Shown: positions 1-5,601 of the stretch, in pieces
Numbering within the stretch: the first letter of the stretch is position 1
Layout: each line of letters starts with the position of its first letter
DNA from: Saprospiraceae bacterium
GTDB taxonomy: Bacteria > Bacteroidota > Bacteroidia > Chitinophagales > Saprospiraceae
Direction of reading: 5' to 3'
NCBI GenBank assembly: GCA_020436865.1
Contig: JAGQXA010000359.1
Coordinates: forward strand, 1 to 9,165
Length of the DNA: 9,165 nucleotides
Made by a program: the position numbers and the translations under genes
The notes under the pieces: model-generated
Database searches by the model: none
What the model saw: the letters and a program-made list of their open reading frames with translations, nothing else
What the model was told of the DNA's origin: nothing

Positions 1-877
1 CCTTCTCATCGGTCTGCACGCCGGCTTTGTCGAGGCCAAGTTCGGCCGTGTAGGGTTTGCGGCCGATGGCCACCAGGCAGTAATCGGCGTCGAGGGTAAA
101 AGTTTCCTCCGAATCGCGCTTTTGCACCTCGACCTTGACGGCTTTTTTGGTAGCCTTCACGGTATTGACCTGATGCTTGAGGTGGAACTTCATTCCCAGC
201 TTTTTCAGGGCCCGCATCAGTTCCTTGCCCATGTCGGCGTCCATGCCCGGGATCAGCCGGTCCATGTATTCGACCACCTCGACCTCGGTTCCCAAACGGG
301 CATATACCGAGCCCAGTTCGAGTCCGATCACTCCGCCGCCGATCACGACCATGCGCTTGGGCACTTCGGGCAGTTCGAGTGCTTCGGTTGAAGTGATGAC
401 GCGGGTTTTGTCATAATTGAATGCATCGGGAACAATGGGCTTAGAGCCCGTGGCGATGATCACCTTGTCGGTTTCCAGCTTCTCGGTGGCGCCGTCGGAT
501 TTGGTCACCTTGATCGTGTGGGCATCTTCGAAAGTTCCGTGTCCTTCGATCACATCGATCTTGTTCTTCTTCATCAGAAAGTCCAGGCCCTTGACGGTTT
601 GGTCGACCACCTCCCGCTTGCGTTGGATCATCTGTTTCATATCCACCTTCAGCTCTTTCAGCTGAATGCCGTGCAGTTCGAACTTCTCCTTGGCATTGTG
701 GTAATGTTCGGACGAATCGAGGAGCGCTTTTGACGGGATGCATCCCACATTCAGGCAGGTGCCGCCCAGGGTCGGGTAGCGTTCGATCAGGGCCGTTTTC
801 AGGCCGAGTTGGGCGCAGCGGATCGCGGCCACATAGCCGCCCGGACCGGAGCCGATCACAGTGACGTCGTATTTCAT
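1..877 (-). CDS. lpdA: Dihydrolipoamide dehydrogenase (E3), N-terminal 292 residues, C-terminus outside window
   Basis: This flavoenzyme reoxidises the dihydrolipoyl groups of 2-oxoacid dehydrogenase complexes and/or the glycine cleavage system, passing electrons through FAD to NAD+ in the cytoplasm. The translation starts MKYDVTVIGSGPGGY, with the FAD-binding GxGxxG at residues 9-14. The redox-active disulfide motif GGTCLNVGCIPSK follows (C41 and C46). ATG is at residues 142-144 of the IATGSKP stretch, and the NAD-binding GGGVIG is at 180-185 with an acidic E203 at the end of the following strand, as expected for NAD rather than NADP. The reading frame is open to base 1. Roughly 170 residues of the usual 460-470 are missing, including the dimerisation domain with the catalytic His. 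The ATG at 875-877 is chosen because it directly precedes the first beta strand of the FAD fold. The gene lies 102 nt downstream of ricT on the same strand, with a hairpin in the gap. Which complex it serves cannot be told from this window. Confidence 0.97.
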   Translation of the reverse strand, partial: MKYDVTVIGSGPGGYVAAIRCAQLGLKTALIERYPTLGGTCLNVGCIPSKALLDSSEHYHNAKEKFELHGIQLKELKVDMKQMIQRKREVVDQTVKGLDFLMKKNKIDVIEGHGTFEDAHTIKVTKSDGATEKLETDKVIIATGSKPIVPDAFNYDKTRVITSTEALELPEVPKRMVVIGGGVIGLELGSVYARLGTEVEVVEYMDRLIPGMDADMGKELMRALKKLGMKFHLKHQVNTVKATKKAVKVEVQKRDSEETFTLDADYCLVAIGRKPYTAELGLDKAGVQTDEK

Positions 878-910
878 TAAATGGGCTTTCGTTTTTTGAC
901 CAAATGCAAA

Positions 911-946
911 GGTCCAAAGGGAGGGAACAGCCCCGCTCTTTGGACC
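911..946. other. Strong hairpin between ricT and lpdA
   Basis: A perfect 9-bp inverted repeat (ggtccaaag at 911-919, ctttggacc at 938-946) continues inward. It has one G-T wobble (920/937), one G-C pair (921/936), one A/G mismatch (922/935) and three more G-C pairs (923-925 with 932-934), leaving a 6-nt loop at 926-931. On the minus strand it lies in the leader of lpdA, about 33 nt before the start codon. No T-run follows it on that strand, so it is not a canonical intrinsic terminator. It could be a partial terminator, an mRNA-stabilising or processing element, or a regulator binding site. The structure is seen directly; the role is open. Confidence 0.6.
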
Positions 947-979
947 CCTATATTGCAAACAATTCTACGATCAAGAAGA

Positions 980-2221
980 TCAGGGCTTTTTCTTTTTATT
1001 CCGGTTTCGATTGCGGTTCCGGCTGCGATTTTCGGCATTACCGCCCTTGTTTTCGCTGCTTCCTCCGCCTTCGCGCGGCGGCCGCTTGCGGTTCTTGTTC
1101 CGGTTGCGGCGGCGGCCTTTCTTGCGCTCTTCGGGCGGAAGTTCGATCACATCGTTGACGCTTTCGAAATCTACTTTGGGCGTCGCATCCACCGGCAGGT
1201 CCTGCAAATCTATCAAATCTGCCGGAAATTCTCCGCGGTCGTTCATGGCTTTTACGGCGACGGCGCGGGCCAGGTCGACCGCATATACTTTGCCCCGTCC
1301 GTTTTCGTGGGTATAGGTGTAGTACATCAGTTTTTTAAAGATGTCGGTCTTGATCAAAACGGCCGTTCCGACCTGGGTTTTGAGCTTCTCGGCATCGTCG
1401 GGAAACTGATCGAGGGCTTCGATATAGGTGTCGAGTTCGTAGTTGAGGCAGCATTTCAGGCGACCGCATTGCCCCGACAGCTTGGCCTGGTTGATGGCCA
1501 GGTTCTGATAGCGGGCGGCGGCGGTCGACACGGATTTGAAGTCGGTCAGCCAGGTCGAGCAGCATAGCTCGCGGCCGCAGGAGCCCAGACCGCCAATACG
1601 CGCCGACTCCTGCCGGGCGCCGATCTGCCGCATTTCGATCTTTACGCGAAACTCCTTGGCATAGTGGCGGATGAGTTCGCGGAAATCGACGCGGCCATCG
1701 GCCGTGTAATAGAAGGTTGCCTTTCGCTTGTCGCCCTGGTACTCCACGTCGCCGACCTTCATATCCAGCCCCAGGGTACGGGCGATGGCGCGGGCGCGAA
1801 CCATAGTGGGCACTTCGCGTTCGCGGGCTTCCTGCAACCGCTCGAGGTCGCGTTCATTGGCGCGGCGGATCACCGTCTGTGCGATCGAATCCAGGCGCAC
1901 CTTCTTGCGCTTCATTTGCAGGCGCACCAGTTCGCCCGAGAGCGTGATGGTGCCGACATCGTGGCCACTACTGGTTTCGACGACCACCCGGTCGCCGGTG
2001 ATCGGACGGGGGCTGGCAGTATTGCGGTAGAAACCTTTGCGCGCGCCGTTCTTGAAGCTGACCTCCACAAATTCATATTCTTCCACATCCTGGAGTTCCA
2101 TCGTCGTCAGCCAGTCGTATGTGTTGAGGCGGTTGCAGCCGCCGGTCGAACAGTTGCCGTTATTCCTGCATCCGAGCGGTTCGCCATCTTGAGTTTTCAC
2201 AGAACATCCTGCACAAGCCAT
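980..2221 (-). CDS. ricT: PSP1 domain protein, RicT/YaaT family
   Basis: This 413-residue cytoplasmic protein belongs to the PSP1 C-terminal domain family. In Bacillus subtilis the homologue RicT (YaaT) joins RicA and RicF in a complex carrying [4Fe-4S] clusters, which assists RNase Y-dependent mRNA processing. The diagnostic cysteines are present: SCGRELCC (C215, C220, C221) and GQCGRLKCC (C252, C257, C258). The N-terminus adds a second Cys-rich segment (C3, C6, C18, C24, C29) before LNTYDWL. The last 50 residues are very basic and low-complexity (RRRNRNKNRKR, then RNRNRNRNKKKKP), which suggests RNA binding or a disordered tail. The ATG at 2219-2221 is chosen because the same frame further upstream overlaps holB and lacks family character, while MACAGCS matches the Bacteroidota-style start. 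It begins 14 nt after the holB stop, so the two are probably cotranscribed. Family assignment is firm; RNA-processing function in this phylum is inference. Confidence 0.93.
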   Translation of the reverse strand: MACAGCSVKTQDGEPLGCRNNGNCSTGGCNRLNTYDWLTTMELQDVEEYEFVEVSFKNGARKGFYRNTASPRPITGDRVVVETSSGHDVGTITLSGELVRLQMKRKKVRLDSIAQTVIRRANERDLERLQEAREREVPTMVRARAIARTLGLDMKVGDVEYQGDKRKATFYYTADGRVDFRELIRHYAKEFRVKIEMRQIGARQESARIGGLGSCGRELCCSTWLTDFKSVSTAAARYQNLAINQAKLSGQCGRLKCCLNYELDTYIEALDQFPDDAEKLKTQVGTAVLIKTDIFKKLMYYTYTHENGRGKVYAVDLARAVAVKAMNDRGEFPADLIDLQDLPVDATPKVDFESVNDVIELPPEERKKGRRRNRNKNRKRPPREGGGSSENKGGNAENRSRNRNRNRNKKKKP

Positions 2222-2235
2222 AACTGTTACGGTAT

Positions 2236-3363
2236 TTAGGAGGAGCCCGCCGGGACTCCCGATCGTTGAAAAATATGGTGAATGCGAATGCTGGCATCCA
2301 GGAACAAGACCTTCGGATGCGCATTCCTCTCGACGTGGTAAGCACAGTCGGAGAGCAAGTTGATGATTCGTTCTAATTGATCCAGTTCGACCAGCGCCTG
2401 CAGGCGGGTGGCCGTTTCCCGTTCGGCCGGACGCAGGCGCACCTCTTCCCGTCCGGTGGCCTTCAGCAACACGAGTTCCCGCAGGAAATGCAGCCCGTAC
2501 CGCAAAAGATGCTTCTGGTTCTCCCGCCCCACCGCAGCGAAGGATTCGACCCATTCCATCAAGGCCGGCGCCTTCCCCACATAGCACTTGCGCAACCAAT
2601 CGAGGAAGCGATCGGACTGATCGCTTTCTGCCTGGTCGACCAGATTGCGGGCTTCATTCAAATTGCCGTCGGCCAGATAGGCGACCGTCTGGGCCTGGGC
2701 GGCGCTCAGCGGCCGGTAGGCCTGCACCGCCTCCGCCACGAGCTCGTCGGGCAGGGGTTGCACGTGGACCAACTGGCAGCGCGACAAGATGGTATTGAGG
2801 ATCAGTTCCTGGCGTTCGGCCACCAGGAAGAAGAAGGTGTCGGCCGGCGGCTCTTCAATGAGCTTCAAGAGGCGATTGCCCTCTTTGCCCAGGTATTCGG
2901 GCAGCCACATGATCAGGATCTTGTAGCGCCCTTCGACCGTCTTCAGGCTCAGTTTGCGCACGATGTTGACGCACTCTTCCTTGGTGATGTTCCCCTGCTT
3001 GTTTTCGGCTCCGATCCGCTGCAGCCACTGGTTGACATTCTGGTATGGATTCTCGGCCAGCGCCTGCCGCCAATGGGTGAGGAAGGCCTCGCTGGTGGCC
3101 TTGGGGCCGACGGTGGGGATGGAAAAATGGAGATCGGGATGGATCCATTTGCCCGTTTTCAGGCAAGCGGAACATTCGTTGCAGCAATCGCCGGCAGAGG
3201 GTCGCTCACAGAGCAGGTACCGGGCCAGGGCCAAGGCCAGGGTGAGTTTGCCGCAACCTTCCGGCCCCAGAAAAAGGAGGGCATGTGGAATGCGTTCGGA
3301 AGAAACCATCCGCAGCAAACTATCGACGACAGATCGTTGGCCGACTACCTCTGCAAATTGCAT
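2236..3363 (-). CDS. holB: DNA polymerase III subunit delta' (clamp loader)
   Basis: A 375-residue subunit of the clamp loader that opens the beta sliding clamp and loads it onto primed DNA. The AAA+ fold begins FAEVVGQRSVVDSLL. A Walker A-like GPEGCGKL (residues 33-40) has Leu where active ATPases carry Thr/Ser at the end of the motif. A zinc-module cysteine cluster follows (C52, C60/C61, C64, C67). The Walker B position reads KILIMWLPEYL (148-158) and lacks the usual DE acid pair, and GNRLLKLIEEPP follows (162-173). The SRC motif (194-196), which supplies the arginine finger to the neighbouring subunit, is intact. The degenerate nucleotide site with a retained SRC fits delta', which does not hydrolyse ATP, rather than tau/gamma. 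The gene lies 61 nt downstream of the peroxidase stop and 14 nt upstream of ricT. No consensus promoter was seen in the 61-nt gap. Confidence 0.95.
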   Translation of the reverse strand: MQFAEVVGQRSVVDSLLRMVSSERIPHALLFLGPEGCGKLTLALALARYLLCERPSAGDCCNECSACLKTGKWIHPDLHFSIPTVGPKATSEAFLTHWRQALAENPYQNVNQWLQRIGAENKQGNITKEECVNIVRKLSLKTVEGRYKILIMWLPEYLGKEGNRLLKLIEEPPADTFFFLVAERQELILNTILSRCQLVHVQPLPDELVAEAVQAYRPLSAAQAQTVAYLADGNLNEARNLVDQAESDQSDRFLDWLRKCYVGKAPALMEWVESFAAVGRENQKHLLRYGLHFLRELVLLKATGREEVRLRPAERETATRLQALVELDQLERIINLLSDCAYHVERNAHPKVLFLDASIRIHHIFQRSGVPAGSS

Positions 3364-3424
3364 AATACAAGCGATTGTCGTACCCCGAATTGCTAAAGCC
3401 TGCTGCGGCAGAAAAGAGCCCGGT

Positions 3425-3898
3425 TCAAGCGGTTATCCACGATAGGATCTCATCGTCGAACGGTTCGGTGGAAGAGGGGAGCATACGGACCAGATGTCCG
3501 TGTTCGTCAAGCAGGTATTTCTGGAAATTCCATCTCACCTGGCTATCCGCTACGCCGTTCAGCGATCTTTGCGTCAACCAGGCATACACGGGTTCTCGAT
3601 GTATGTCGATCTTGGCTGACAGCGGGAAGGTCACGCCGAAACGGCTTGTGCAAAAAGCCCTTATTTCTTCATCGGTGCCGGGTTCCTGACCGCCGAAGTT
3701 ATTGGCGGGGAAGCCTACGACCACCACGTGTTCCTGAAATTTCTCAAAAAGTTCCTGCAACTGCCGGTATTGTGGAGTGAATCCACATTCCGAGGCGACA
3801 TTTACCACTATGATCTTCTTGCCTTGAAAAGCGGCGAAGTCTATTTCTCCTCCATCGATCTTCTCTACCTTAAACTGATGTATGGTTGGCTGCACCAT
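3425..3898 (-). CDS. Glutathione peroxidase family thiol peroxidase
   Basis: A 157-residue thioredoxin-fold peroxidase that reduces hydrogen or lipid hydroperoxides. The catalytic tetrad is visible: peroxidatic C38 in NVASECGFTPQY (Cys, not selenocysteine), Q71 in NNFGGQEPG, and W123 and N124 in RWNFQKYLL. C83 in AFCTSRFGVTFPL matches the resolving cysteine of the plant/yeast-type enzymes that use thioredoxin as reductant, so thioredoxin is the more likely partner than glutathione (inference from family knowledge). The start at 3898 (MVQPTIHQFKV) is preferred because bacterial homologues begin at this strand. An in-frame ATG at 3952 would add 18 residues (MRILAKISSFEFAKHAAS) that look neither like a clear signal peptide nor like family sequence. 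No signal peptide is seen with the chosen start, so it is predicted cytoplasmic. It heads the minus-strand run into holB, 61 nt away. Confidence 0.93.
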   Translation of the reverse strand: MVQPTIHQFKVEKIDGGEIDFAAFQGKKIIVVNVASECGFTPQYRQLQELFEKFQEHVVVVGFPANNFGGQEPGTDEEIRAFCTSRFGVTFPLSAKIDIHREPVYAWLTQRSLNGVADSQVRWNFQKYLLDEHGHLVRMLPSSTEPFDDEILSWITA

Positions 3899-4081
3899 TG
3901 ATGCTGCATGCTTAGCAAACTCAAAGGAACTTATTTTCGCTAAAATACGCATTTTTGGCAATTCTCCGCCCTCCCGATCCTTTCTTATCGGATGGCCCGA
4001 AAAAAGAGCGCTTCGGCAAACCTTCCCACCGGCCTCCGTGTTGCAAAAAGGACAGTTCGCCCGCGAATCAACCCAACGTCC
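3899..4081. promoter_or_regulatory. Divergent intergenic region between the peroxidase and the PTPS/QueD gene
   Basis: These 183 nt separate two genes transcribed outward, so promoters for both should lie here or just inside the genes. I looked for the Bacteroidota pattern (TTTG, about 19 nt, TAnnTTTG) on both strands and found no convincing match. The presence of regulatory DNA is inferred from gene orientation, not from a recognised motif. Open frames through the gap in both directions could extend either gene N-terminally, but those extensions lack family resemblance. Confidence 0.4.
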
Positions 4082-4501
4082 ATGAGGATCTCCGTATTTC
4101 GCCGCGCGCATTTCAACGCCGCCCACCGCCTGCACAACCCAGCCTGGTCAGAGGAGAAGAACCGACAGGTCTTCGGCCTGTGCAATAACCCTCATTACCA
4201 CGGTCACAACTACGAGCTGGAGGTCAAACTGACCGGCGAAGTAGATCCGGAAACCGGCTACCTGATCGACCTGAAAGTCCTCAAAGACCTCATCTACGAA
4301 CAGGTCGAGAAGCGCTTCGACCACAAGAACCTCAATCTCGACACCGAAGAGTTCCGCCACCTCAATCCCACTGCCGAAAACATCTGCTACGTCATCTGGC
4401 AGATCTTGCGCCGGCATCTGGAACCGAAATACGAACTGACCGTGCGCCTGTATGAAACGCCGCGAAATTATGTGGAATACAGGGAGGGAGAGGGAGTTTG
4501 A
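4082..4501 (+). CDS. queD: 6-pyruvoyl-tetrahydropterin synthase / 6-carboxytetrahydropterin synthase family
   Basis: A 139-residue enzyme of the T-fold PTPS/QueD family, which acts on 7,8-dihydroneopterin triphosphate. QueD members make 6-carboxy-tetrahydropterin for queuosine and 7-deazaguanine synthesis; PTPS members make 6-pyruvoyl-tetrahydropterin for tetrahydrobiopterin. Zinc-binding histidines are visible: H15 (FNAAHRLH), H40 and H42 (HYHGHNY). The catalytic Cys is C34 in FGLCNNPHYHGHNY, the Asp-His pair is D80/H81 in RFDHKNLN, and the pterin-anchoring Glu is E125 in LYETPRNYVEY. The CNNP-x-x-HGHNY spacing is longer than the Cys-x3-HGH of Escherichia coli QueD and resembles the animal PTPS pattern, so the product is uncertain and the symbol is by family only. 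The ATG at 4082 places the first beta strand (MRISVFRRAHFNAAH) at the N-terminus; the upstream in-frame 30 residues are basic and unlike the family. The stop codon lies in a hexanucleotide repeat. No other pterin or queuosine gene is in view. Confidence 0.9.
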   Translation: MRISVFRRAHFNAAHRLHNPAWSEEKNRQVFGLCNNPHYHGHNYELEVKLTGEVDPETGYLIDLKVLKDLIYEQVEKRFDHKNLNLDTEEFRHLNPTAENICYVIWQILRRHLEPKYELTVRLYETPRNYVEYREGEGV

Positions 4502-4520
4502 GTTTGAGTTTGAGTTTGAG
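4494..4520 (+). repeat. Hexanucleotide tandem repeat (GAGTTT)4 + GAG spanning the queD stop
   Basis: Four perfect GAGTTT units plus GAG, preceded by an imperfect purine-rich gagggagaggga and followed by agtgagtgtg. The TGA stop of the PTPS/QueD gene (4499-4501) lies at the junction of the first and second units. Because the unit is six bases and keeps recreating TTTGAG, unit gain or loss downstream of the stop would leave the protein unchanged. It is probably a slippage-generated microsatellite. Confidence 0.85.
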
Positions 4521-4561
4521 AGTGAGTGTGTTTCCCCTGGGTCCTCTGAACCCGGCACAAA

Positions 4562-4597
4562 AAAAATCCCCGACACAGAGCTGTGCCGGGGATTTTT
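4562..4597. terminator. Bidirectional intrinsic terminator between convergent genes
   Basis: Arms at 4562-4578 and 4581-4597 pair over 17 positions with a single A/C mismatch (4573/4586). The core is ccccg/cgggg plus cacag/ctgtg with a very tight loop. An A-run (4559-4566) on the left and a T-run (4593-4597) on the right give a U-tract in transcripts of either strand. It sits about 60 nt after the queD stop and about 20 nt after the stop of the convergent T9SS cargo gene, so it can serve both. An alternative partner for the right arm exists at 4551-4558. Confidence 0.9.
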
Positions 4598-4617
4598 CAA
4601 GATGAGTAGATAGATCT

Positions 4618-5343
4618 TTACGGGCGATAGTTGCGCTTGCTGACACGCACCGTTTTCAGGATCCCTTCCTCGCGGTTGAGCAGGGTTACCAGGTACATGC
4701 CATTAGGCAGATCGGCCACATTATACTTGCCGCCTTGTACGACCGGGAAAGAGCGTACGCGCTTACCCAGTACGTTATACACGACGAGTTCATCGACGAG
4801 GTTCGACTGGTTGTCGAGCATGAAATAGTCAGTGGCGGGATTCGGGAAGACCCGCAGAGCCGCTTTTTCCACTTCGGATACGGCCGTCGGCACCGACACT
4901 TCGAAAACGGCGGTGGTCAGCACTTCGCCGGGATTGTCGATCGACATCAGGTGAACCTTCACCTGGCAGGTGCCGGCTACCTGGCGCGGAAGCACGTGCA
5001 GGTCGAGCAGCGATACTTCACCCGGGGTGAGCGTATCGGGCTCTTCGATGATACCGGGATCATAGGTCGTCCAGGTAAAAGAGGCATAGCACTGGTTGCC
5101 GTCGCACACGCGGAATTCCCATTCGGCCGGCGCATCCACGATCTCGCGTTCCCAGACCATCAGTACCGTTTCATTGGTCAGGTTGGTCACCTCGGCATGG
5201 GCAACGGGCTCGGACCAATAGTCAGTCAGATCGACGTCGGAGAATTCGATGATATGGGGATTGGGATTGACGACGAGAACGTCTTGGGCCCAAATTTGGA
5301 TCGTGAAGAGGAAAAAAGTGAAGAAAAGTAAAGTCTGCTTCAT
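4618..5343 (-). CDS. Secreted protein with T9SS type A C-terminal sorting domain
   Basis: A 241-residue exported protein of unknown function. Residues 1-20 form a signal peptide (short basic start, then LLFFTFFLFTIQIWA) with likely cleavage at A19|Q20. Residues 21-155 form a predicted beta-rich, probably Ig-like domain with cysteines C80, C85 and C126; its spacing resembles uncharacterised Bacteroidota surface proteins. Residues about 160-241 are a T9SS type A sorting domain: LRVFPNPATDYFML, then VYNVLGKRV, and DLPNGMYLVTLL before a basic end. This domain directs passage through the type IX translocon and is usually removed, with attachment to the cell surface or release. The ATG at 5341-5343 begins the signal peptide directly. 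The gene is convergent with queD and divergent from the ASST-like pair, and has its own candidate -7 box 37 nt upstream. No catalytic motif is visible; a small adhesive, structural or binding role is only a guess. Confidence 0.9.
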   Translation of the reverse strand: MKQTLLFFTFFLFTIQIWAQDVLVVNPNPHIIEFSDVDLTDYWSEPVAHAEVTNLTNETVLMVWEREIVDAPAEWEFRVCDGNQCYASFTWTTYDPGIIEEPDTLTPGEVSLLDLHVLPRQVAGTCQVKVHLMSIDNPGEVLTTAVFEVSVPTAVSEVEKAALRVFPNPATDYFMLDNQSNLVDELVVYNVLGKRVRSFPVVQGGKYNVADLPNGMYLVTLLNREEGILKTVRVSKRNYRP

Positions 5344-5380
5344 GAATCGCTGATTTTTCGAATGATACTTTTTACTGATA

Positions 5381-5388
5381 CAAAAGTA
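5381..5388 (-). promoter_or_regulatory. Candidate Bacteroidota -7 box for the T9SS cargo gene
   Basis: On the minus strand this reads TACTTTTG, an exact fit to TAnnTTTG, 37 nt upstream of the start codon in an AT-rich stretch. No TTTG or TTG is found at the expected spacing for the -33 element (a TTG occurs only 11 nt upstream), so only half of the promoter is supported. Confidence 0.5.
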
Positions 5389-5422
5389 CCTAAATTTTTC
5401 AATTGATGTGAGCTAGTCGCCG

Positions 5423-5453
5423 CGGCAACGCCAAAATCTTAGCGGTTTTGCCG
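5423..5453. repeat. Interrupted inverted repeat overlapping the candidate -33 element
   Basis: cggcaa (5423-5428) and ttgccg (5448-5453) are exact reverse complements flanking 19 nt. Inner cgc/gcg bases could extend the pairing imperfectly. The right arm overlaps the TTTG proposed as -33 of the ASST-like gene. It could be an operator or chance; only the symmetry is seen. Confidence 0.3.
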
Positions 5454-5476
5454 TTAATACGTCAACTTTAGTATTG
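5447..5476 (+). promoter_or_regulatory. Candidate promoter for the ASST-like gene pair
   Basis: TTTG (5447-5450), 18 nt, then TAGTATTG (5469-5476). This matches the Bacteroidota -33 TTTG / -7 TAnnTTTG layout with one mismatch in the -7 box and spacing close to the usual 19. Transcription would begin near 5483, giving a leader of about 120 nt before the ATG at 5602. It lies in the AT-rich half of the divergent gap. The rest of the gap (5484-5601) shows no other recognisable element. Confidence 0.45.
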
Positions 5477-5601
5477 TGTTAACAATTTTTCGGCCAATCG
5501 GGTTCGGCGGATCGTCGCCTTCCAGGCAGTTCCCCTATTCCCGGGCTGCGGTACATCGATTTGTCGGTGGGCTTTCCTACCTTCGGATCAAATTTCCGAG
5601 C

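Noticed and set aside
441..917. Minus-strand open frame overlapping lpdA
   Set aside because: It is out of frame with the clear lpdA product and has no recognisable motif; a GC-rich shadow frame.
881..1567. Plus-strand open frame opposite ricT
   Set aside because: It is antisense to the conserved PSP1 cysteine motifs; the Ala/Phe/Arg-rich product is an artefact.
2222..2599. N-terminal extension of ricT reading back into holB
   Set aside because: The frame is open but overlaps coding sequence of holB and has no family resemblance; MACAGCS at 2221 is the natural start.
2377..3396. Long plus-strand open frame opposite holB
   Set aside because: It mirrors the codon structure of holB, has biased composition and no domain signature.
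3992..4081. Thirty-residue basic N-terminal extension of the PTPS/QueD gene
   Set aside because: The sequence is unlike the family, and the core fold begins at MRISVFRRAHF.
3899..4135. N-terminal extension of the peroxidase
   Set aside because: It runs across the divergent gap into the start of the PTPS/QueD gene, and homologues start near MVQPTIHQFKV; only the short option at 3952 remains conceivable.
4148..4646. Minus-strand frames with SNSNSN or LKLKLK repeats
   Set aside because: They are translations of the GAGTTT repeat on the opposite strand, with no start context or family support.
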